Assembly (NCBI GenBank): GCA_900770205.1
Contig: CAAGJV010000157.1
Location: 1 to 11,499, forward strand
Direction of reading: 5' to 3'
From: Desulfovibrionaceae bacterium
Lineage (GTDB): Bacteria; Desulfobacterota; Desulfovibrionia; Desulfovibrionales; Desulfovibrionaceae
Length of the DNA stretch: 11,499 nucleotides
Positions 7,173 through 11,499 of the stretch are shown piece after piece; the stretch's first letter is position 1, and each line of letters starts with the position of its first letter. The position numbers and the translations under genes are program-made. Below the pieces are notes generated by a model. It was not told where the DNA came from. It was given only the letters and a program-made list of their open reading frames with translations, and made no database searches.

Positions 7173-7349
7173 CTATTCCGCTGCTGGTTCGTAATAGCAG
7201 CGCTTTGGAGAATAGATCTTTCCGGCCTTTTTCAGTTCGGCGCACGCCTTGGAAACTTCCTTGGAATCAACGCCAAGAGCCTTGGCAATATCTCCGGGGC
7301 GAACGGGTTTCCCTGCTTCCTTCATAGCTTTAAGTACCTGTTCTTCCAT
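7173..7349 (-). CDS. Small winged-helix DNA-binding-like protein, 58 residues
   Basis: A 58-residue protein that is essentially one helix-turn-helix/winged-helix unit. Helix 1 is EEQVLKAMKEAG (2-13). A helix-turn-helix follows with RPGDIAKALG (18-27) and SKEVSKACAELKKAG (30-44). A short wing is formed by KIYSPKRCYYEP (45-56). The ATG at 7349 is preceded by AAAGGAG 6 nt upstream, whereas a GTG 24 nt further up would place that ribosome site inside the gene. It resembles the tiny MarR/GntR-like single-domain proteins I associate with Desulfovibrio relatives. It has no ligand-binding domain, so it may act as a dimer or with a partner. It ends in its own terminator upstream of dctP, so it is not in that operon although it could regulate it. 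Its target is unknown. Confidence 0.8.
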   Translation of the reverse strand: MEEQVLKAMKEAGKPVRPGDIAKALGVDSKEVSKACAELKKAGKIYSPKRCYYEPAAE

Positions 7350-7413
7350 ACCATACTCCTTTAATGTTTTCACTGACCGCCCAACATTGAGCTAAAAAAC
7401 TTGCGTGCTTACC

Positions 7414-7442
7414 CCTATATCTTTTAAAAAAAAGAATATCAA
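7414..7442 (-). promoter_or_regulatory. Weak promoter candidate for the winged-helix gene
   Basis: TTGATA (7442-7437) and TATAGG (7419-7414) on the minus strand are 17 nt apart and flank an AT-rich run. Transcription would start near 7407, about 58 nt before the gene. A perfect TATAAT also occurs upstream, at about 7472-7477, but has no convincing -35 at proper spacing. Confidence 0.3.
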
Positions 7443-7524
7443 TCTTACCAGGAATAGATACTGATTTTATTATAGGCATTTTTCTCATCAACAGATGTTT
7501 CTGCCGTAAAACTGAACGCAGGGC

Positions 7525-7553
7525 TTGCACCGTTATCAATATTCTGGGATACT
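7525..7553 (+). promoter_or_regulatory. Predicted promoter of the glycosyltransferase gene
   Basis: TTGCAC (7525-7530) and GATACT (7548-7553) are separated by 17 nt on the plus strand. Transcription would begin near 7560, giving a leader of about 47 nt with GGGGAG at 7596-7601, 5 nt before the ATG. I see no other feature in the 257-nt gap between the winged-helix gene and this one, apart from the weak opposing promoter candidate. Confidence 0.45.
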
Positions 7554-7606
7554 CAAAACATTGCCGGGTTTGCCGGTCTTTCTTCCAAAAAACATGGGGA
7601 GCCACA

Positions 7607-9691
7607 ATGGACAAAAATCAAGAACTCACGGGCAAAGAACAGGAAGGAACTTCCCCTTCTCCCCTTTCAGCTCATGAACCAACGAGCATAGCTTCCTCAG
7701 ACGGCAGTTCTCCTGCCATGGAAGAAGCCACACAGCCCCAGCCCACTGAGGAAACCAAAGGGCATGAACAGGAAGCCCCTTCTTCTGAAGACGTGGCTCT
7801 CCTTGAAGATATTCAGGCCGAAAACAACGAAAATGTATCTTCCCCCTCGCAAGAAACAGAGGAACAGGAAGAGCCCATAGCCATGCCTGTAGCCCCGGCT
7901 CCTGCCCCAGTTCCTTCCGGTGTTGCTGAAAAGTCGTTCTCTGCCCTCTCTTATGCCGGCTTTCCTGTTCTGCTTCTTCTCGCAGGAGCCATGAGTTTCT
8001 TCGAAGTATGGCAGGTGCGAGACCTATGGTTTTCCGATGAAGTACGCCTTGCCGATGCTTTTATGAATCTGCTGGGAGGAGACTGGCTCATGCTCACCAT
8101 GAACGGCCTTCCCTACCCGGACAAGCCTCCGCTGTATTTCTGGTTCATGAAGGCGCTCATGGCTATTCCGGGCGTTACTGTTCCCATGGTCATGTTCCTT
8201 TCGGTCGCGCTGTCCCATGTATGCTTCATCGCTTCCATCTGGATTCTTGCCAGAGGAACCGGATATGATCGCCGTGAATCCTTTGCCTCCGGGCTCGTTG
8301 CACTCGGCTGCCTCTATATCAGCGGTGCGGCATGCTATCCAAGAATGGATCTGCTTTTCTCCGCCGTGGTTACCTTGGGAATGACATGCCTGTACCGCGG
8401 CTGGATAAAATCCTTTGCACCGTTTTATCTGGCAGCAGGATTTCTTCTCATGGGGGCTGCGACCCTTATCAAAAGCCCCCTTGGTATTGCCTTTGCCATT
8501 GTATGCAGTATTCTCTTCCTGTTCTGGAGAGGAACGCCGGGCAGACTGAACGATCGCGACGGGCTTCCAGGCTTTGCGCTCATGCTCGTTATGCTTCTTG
8601 TCTGGGCGGGAGCTCTCTACCTTTCCGGCCATCAGGATTACCTGCGGGACATGGTGCTTGCCCAGCTTTTCGGCCGCATCATGACCGGAGGACACCATGC
8701 TCAGGTATGGTGGTACTACCTTGCGGCTCTGCCCATAATCTGGCTGCCATGGGTGCTTGTCATACTCTTCGTCAACTGGTTTGCCGCTCTGCGGGCCATT
8801 CCTTCTGCATGGAGGGCACGCAAAGAACAAGGCGGCTCCAGCTGGCTATGGATATGGCTCATCTCCGGAATAGCCATGCTCTCCGCCGTGCAGGCCAAAA
8901 TAGCTGTCTACGCATTGCCGCTGCTCGCTCCGCTTTCCGTTCTTACCGCTCGCTCCATCCTTCGCCTTTCCCCCAGCCGCAGCCGCTGCTTCTTCAGCCT
9001 TGCCTCCGTTATACTCGCACTGGCAGGATTAGCGCTTGTTCTTCTTGAAGCCTATCCAGCCGTACTTCCCTACGCAGGCGACTATCTTCCCGCCGTACCC
9101 GCTGCTGCCGCCCCCTGGCTGAAAGCTCTCCACGGAACCATGTACATGGGCGGCATACTCATACTGCTCTCCATCGTTCTGCTTTTCTTCTCCCGCCTGG
9201 CTTTTCCCGGGGGAGCTCTTCTCATCACTTCCCTCGGCATGATTCTTTTCCTGATCCCCTATCAGGCTATTGTAGCCCCCTCCATGGATTCCCTTCTCAG
9301 CCCGCGCTCTCAGGCAGCGGCCATGGCCGAAAAAATACGTGCAGGGTATGCCCCTGCGGCGTTCAACGTTTACCCCGGAGCCTATGCCTGGCATATCAAC
9401 GAGATACTTCCCCAGCAAGGAAAACGCTTGAGCGTTCCCGATCTCTCCACGGAAGCAGACAGAGACTCATGGCTCAAACAGCACCCCAAAGCCGTCATGG
9501 CCATGCCCGCCGCCAGCTGGAACGAATGGAAAGACAAACCCACGGAAGCCAAAGTTGTTCTTACCTCCTGGATGGTGCATAAGCCCTATGTTGTTGTTGC
9601 GTTCACGAGTTCCGACTCTGCGGAATTATCCCAGCGTTCTCCTCAGGAAGCAGCCCCGGTTTCTTCAAACACCACTCCTCTTCAGCAATAA
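7607..9691 (+). CDS. ArnT/PMT-like membrane glycosyltransferase with acidic N-terminal extension
   Basis: This is a 694-residue polytopic membrane protein. Residues 1-110 are low-complexity, rich in Glu, Pro, Gln and Ser, and probably disordered in the cytoplasm. From about 115 the sequence follows the GT-C fold of PMT/ArnT enzymes, which use a polyprenyl-phosphate sugar to glycosylate lipid A, protein or other envelope acceptors. Family marks are a first hydrophobic segment (118-134) and a periplasmic loop with RDLWFSDEVRLAD (138-150), whose Asp144-Glu145 is the likely catalytic pair. They continue with GDW (158-160), YPDKPPLYFW (170-179), YPRMDLL (244-250) and TLIKSPLG (286-293). Roughly ten or more further membrane segments and a soluble C-terminal part (about 565-694) follow, ending in a Gln/Ser/Pro-rich tail. 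ArnT itself is about 550 residues, and the extension explains the extra length. GGGGAG precedes the ATG. Sugar and acceptor cannot be told; arnT should not be assigned without the L-Ara4N pathway. Confidence 0.85.
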   Translation: MDKNQELTGKEQEGTSPSPLSAHEPTSIASSDGSSPAMEEATQPQPTEETKGHEQEAPSSEDVALLEDIQAENNENVSSPSQETEEQEEPIAMPVAPAPAPVPSGVAEKSFSALSYAGFPVLLLLAGAMSFFEVWQVRDLWFSDEVRLADAFMNLLGGDWLMLTMNGLPYPDKPPLYFWFMKALMAIPGVTVPMVMFLSVALSHVCFIASIWILARGTGYDRRESFASGLVALGCLYISGAACYPRMDLLFSAVVTLGMTCLYRGWIKSFAPFYLAAGFLLMGAATLIKSPLGIAFAIVCSILFLFWRGTPGRLNDRDGLPGFALMLVMLLVWAGALYLSGHQDYLRDMVLAQLFGRIMTGGHHAQVWWYYLAALPIIWLPWVLVILFVNWFAALRAIPSAWRARKEQGGSSWLWIWLISGIAMLSAVQAKIAVYALPLLAPLSVLTARSILRLSPSRSRCFFSLASVILALAGLALVLLEAYPAVLPYAGDYLPAVPAAAAPWLKALHGTMYMGGILILLSIVLLFFSRLAFPGGALLITSLGMILFLIPYQAIVAPSMDSLLSPRSQAAAMAEKIRAGYAPAAFNVYPGAYAWHINEILPQQGKRLSVPDLSTEADRDSWLKQHPKAVMAMPAASWNEWKDKPTEAKVVLTSWMVHKPYVVVAFTSSDSAELSQRSPQEAAPVSSNTTPLQQ

Positions 9692-9698
9692 AAAATTC

Positions 9699-9723
9699 CC
9701 CGGAGAAGAATGTCTTCTCCGGG
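9699..9723. terminator. Perfect hairpin between the glycosyltransferase gene and plsY
   Basis: CCCGGAGAAG and CTTCTCCGGG form a perfect 10-bp stem with the 5-nt loop AATGT, 7 nt after the glycosyltransferase stop. On the plus strand it is followed by TTCAC rather than a T-run. On the minus strand it is followed by GAATTTTTTA, so it looks like a better terminator in that direction. For plus-strand genes it may be a partial terminator or an mRNA 3'-end stabiliser. It ends about 35 nt before the plsY ATG. Confidence 0.55.
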
Positions 9724-9757
9724 TTCACATGCAACGTACCATCACGCGGATGCTCCC

Positions 9758-10360
9758 ATGACTACTTTTCTTTTTCTTTGCCTTATCGCCTTGGCTTTTT
9801 TTCTCGGCGCCATTCCCTTCGGCCTTGTCATTGCAAAAACATTCAAGGGAATAGACCCCAGAAAGGCAGGAAGCGGCAATATCGGTTCCACCAATGTTGC
9901 CAGATTATGCGGACTTCCCTGGGGGATATTCACCCTGTTCTGCGACATCATGAAAGGGCTGCTTCCCGTCCTGTTAGCTGTCTGCGTACTTTCTTCCCCT
10001 TCCATGCAGAGCACAGTGGCGCTTGCCGCAGTTATCGGTCATATCAAGTCGCCCTTTCTCGGATTTAAAGGCGGCAAAGGCGTAGCGACTACCATTGGAG
10101 CGCTCATTCCTCTGGCATTCTGGCCGCTCCTTTGTGCGGTTCTCTGCTGCGTAGCCGTTATCGCCGTTACACGATATGTTTCTCTCGGTTCCATGGTTAT
10201 GGCCGCATCACTTATTGTCTTTTACGCGGTGTTCGGCCGCTTCGATCTGGAACCTCTGGCCATTGTTCTCTGTGTTATGATAGTCTGGGCGCATCGTGCC
10301 AACATAGGCAGACTCCTTCGCGGAGAAGAAAGCAAGTTTCTCTCTAAAAAGAAAAGCTAA
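9758..10360 (+). CDS. plsY: Acyl-phosphate:glycerol-3-phosphate acyltransferase PlsY
   Basis: This 200-residue inner-membrane enzyme transfers an acyl group from acyl-phosphate to glycerol-3-phosphate. That is the first committed step of phospholipid synthesis, and it makes lysophosphatidate. All signature motifs are present: AGSGNIGSTNVAR (37-49), CDIMKG (62-67), GFKGGKGVATTIG (102-114), and HRANIGRLLRGEE (179-191) before a basic tail. Hydrophobic segments are about 3-25, 52-80, 84-98, 113-137 and 140-178. The frame is open to 9710, but the first 16 codons overlap the hairpin stem and look non-coding. The ATG at 9758 matches the family N-terminus, although its ribosome site (a GGA 7 nt upstream) is weak. 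It follows the glycosyltransferase gene in the same direction by 66 nt and may be read with it. Confidence 0.95.
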   Translation: MTTFLFLCLIALAFFLGAIPFGLVIAKTFKGIDPRKAGSGNIGSTNVARLCGLPWGIFTLFCDIMKGLLPVLLAVCVLSSPSMQSTVALAAVIGHIKSPFLGFKGGKGVATTIGALIPLAFWPLLCAVLCCVAVIAVTRYVSLGSMVMAASLIVFYAVFGRFDLEPLAIVLCVMIVWAHRANIGRLLRGEESKFLSKKKS

Positions 10361-10546
10361 GGCAAAGCGATACAGCAACTTTCTGCTGCCGCATTATAGA
10401 GAAAGTGCTGGCAGACTTCTTTTCTTAAAATCTGCCGGGGAATGCAGAATTCACCGTATTCCAATGTGCTGCAAAGCACTGACTCTTTCTATTTCTTTTT
10501 CTTAAAAAAACACGTATGCTTCTCCCGAAAAACATGAGGAGAAGAG
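10361..10546 (+). promoter_or_regulatory. Structured 186-nt gap before the fumarase genes
   Basis: This gap has three dyads. CAGCA/TGCTG is at 10373-10388. GGCAGA/TCTGCC (10410-10436) has a 15-nt loop. GTGCT/AGCAC (10466-10479) is followed by a T-rich run to about 10501 and could end the plsY transcript. A poor promoter match, CTGACT-17 nt-TTAAAA (10479-10507), lies before the fumarase gene. I recognise no riboswitch class. The stretch should be taken as terminator plus promoter of unknown detail. Confidence 0.35.
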
Positions 10547-11392
10547 ATGAGAGAAATTTCTGCTGAACTCATACGCGATACCATAGCCCGCCTTGCCATG
10601 GAAGCATGTTGCACCCTCCCGACCTCCACGCTGGAAGCCATGCGCAGAGCCGAAAAAAACGAACAATCCCCCACGGGACGATGCATACTCGGCCAGCTCA
10701 TCAAAAACGCAGGCATTGCAGAAGAAGAACATGTTCCAGTCTGCCAGGATACGGGCCTTGCCGTTGTTTTTGCCGAAATAGGGCAGGACGTGCATATCAG
10801 CGGAGGACTGTTTGAAGATGCCGTCAATCAGGGCATAGCAAAAGGATATACGGAGGGGTATCTGCGCAAATCTTCCGTCGCGGAGCCGGTTTTTGAACGC
10901 TGCAACACGGGAGACAACACTCCCGCCATCATCCATACGCGCCTTGTTGCCGGCGACAGAATAACTCTCTGCCTTGCTCCGAAAGGAGCCGGAAGCGAAA
11001 ACAAGGGAGCCCTTCATATGCTTGTTCCGGCCGATGGAATAGACGGTGTGAAAAAAGCTGTTCTTGAAACGGTGCGCCACGCCGGAGCCAGCCCCTGCCC
11101 TCCCATGGTTATAGGCGTGGGCATAGGAGGCAATATGGAACAGGCCTGCCTGTGCGCCAAAAAAGCCTGTGTGAGAGATGTGGGCACGCATAACCCTGAC
11201 AGCCGTTATGCTGCTCTTGAAGACGAACTCCTTGCCCTCATCAACAAGCTGGGGACAGGTCCGGCCGGGCTTGGCGGGAGCGTCACGGCCTTTGCCGTCC
11301 ACGTGGAATTCTGTGCTACGCATATAGCCAGCATGCCCGTTGCCATCAATATCAACTGCAATGCTGCGCGGCATGCTTCCGCCGTGCTGTAA
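10547..11392 (+). CDS. Class I fumarate hydratase, alpha subunit
   Basis: A 281-residue alpha subunit of a two-subunit, [4Fe-4S]-dependent fumarate hydratase, which interconverts fumarate and malate in the cytoplasm. It corresponds to the N-terminal part of single-chain FumA. The three expected cluster cysteines are visible: Cys66 in VCQDTG, Cys184 in SPCPPMVIG, and Cys271 in the INCNAARHA segment. Other family motifs are KGAGSENKGALHML (146-159) and VGIGGNMEQA (191-200). GAGGAGAAGAG immediately upstream supplies the ribosome site. The beta subunit gene begins 9 nt after the stop. L-tartrate dehydratase (TtdA) is a close relative and cannot be fully excluded, but fumarase is the more likely role in a fumarate-using anaerobe. 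The oxygen-sensitive cluster suits an anaerobe. Confidence 0.9.
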   Translation: MREISAELIRDTIARLAMEACCTLPTSTLEAMRRAEKNEQSPTGRCILGQLIKNAGIAEEEHVPVCQDTGLAVVFAEIGQDVHISGGLFEDAVNQGIAKGYTEGYLRKSSVAEPVFERCNTGDNTPAIIHTRLVAGDRITLCLAPKGAGSENKGALHMLVPADGIDGVKKAVLETVRHAGASPCPPMVIGVGIGGNMEQACLCAKKACVRDVGTHNPDSRYAALEDELLALINKLGTGPAGLGGSVTAFAVHVEFCATHIASMPVAININCNAARHASAVL

Positions 11393-11401
11393 GGATTCCC
11401 C

Positions 11402-11499
11402 ATGCCTGCATCTTTCCACTTAACCACTCCGCTTTCCAAAAACGATATCCGCAAACTGCGCATAGGAGATACCGCATTTATCAGCGGCACCATCTATGC
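11402..11499 (+). CDS. Class I fumarate hydratase, beta subunit, cut by window edge
   Basis: Only the first 32 codons are inside the window. They read MPASFHLTTPLSKNDIRKL followed by RIGDTAFISGTIYA, the conserved start of the FumA C-terminal/TtdB-like beta subunit (TPLS..DI.KL..GD...SGTIY). It completes the heterodimeric fumarase with the upstream alpha subunit. AGGA, 7 nt before the ATG and next to the alpha stop codon, is a plausible ribosome site, and translation of the two subunits is probably coupled. Confidence 0.9.
   Translation, partial: MPASFHLTTPLSKNDIRKLRIGDTAFISGTIY

Noticed and set aside
7330..7614. 94-residue minus-strand frame spanning the winged-helix/glycosyltransferase gap
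   Set aside because: It overlaps the start of the winged-helix gene in another frame, covers both promoter candidates, and has no ribosome site or motif.
10502..11419. 305-residue minus-strand frame opposite the fumarase alpha subunit
   Set aside because: Antisense shadow of a conserved gene that carries all its cluster cysteines on the plus strand.
1..11499. CRISPR array, insertion sequence, tRNA or rRNA
   Set aside because: No repeated spacer pattern, transposase, terminal inverted repeats or RNA gene signatures were seen on either strand.

Overview
This window looks like chromosome from a host-associated or anaerobic member of the Desulfovibrionaceae (Bilophila/Desulfovibrio-like). That is an inference from gene content, not a database match. 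The content is a fused-QM TRAP transporter with an arylsulfotransferase-like gene, a two-subunit class I (Fe-S) fumarase, RNase J, and a very small winged-helix protein of a type I associate with sulfate-reducer relatives. GC is moderate, with AT-rich intergenic promoters. Most genes have Shine-Dalgarno sites, and I used these to correct several starts.

Layout: (1) 1-425, minus: the 5' part of mntP (manganese efflux pump), cut by the window edge. (2) 549-2231, plus: RNase J, divergent from mntP; a nearly symmetric TTGTAC...GTACAA promoter lies between them. (3) 2332-6947, minus: a three-gene operon read dctP -> dctQM (fused) -> arylsulfotransferase-like protein. It has a good sigma70-type promoter at about 7029-7058, a stable hairpin in each intercistronic gap, and a terminator at 2274-2303. 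(4) 7173-7349, minus: a 58-residue winged-helix protein with its own terminator. (5) 7607-9691, plus: an ArnT/PMT-like membrane glycosyltransferase with a long acidic N-terminal extension. (6) 9758-10360, plus: plsY. (7) 10547-11392 and 11402 to the edge, plus: alpha and beta subunits of class I fumarate hydratase.

The housekeeping parts (RNase J, PlsY, fumarase, MntP) look ordinary. The least explained part is the TRAP-arylsulfotransferase operon. Its sulfotransferase-like beta-propeller has no export signal. Its solute-binding protein lacks the arginine that classical DctP proteins use to hold a carboxylate. Together these suggest uptake of an unusual, possibly sulfated or non-carboxylate, small molecule that is processed in the cytoplasm. 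The substrate cannot be read from the sequence.
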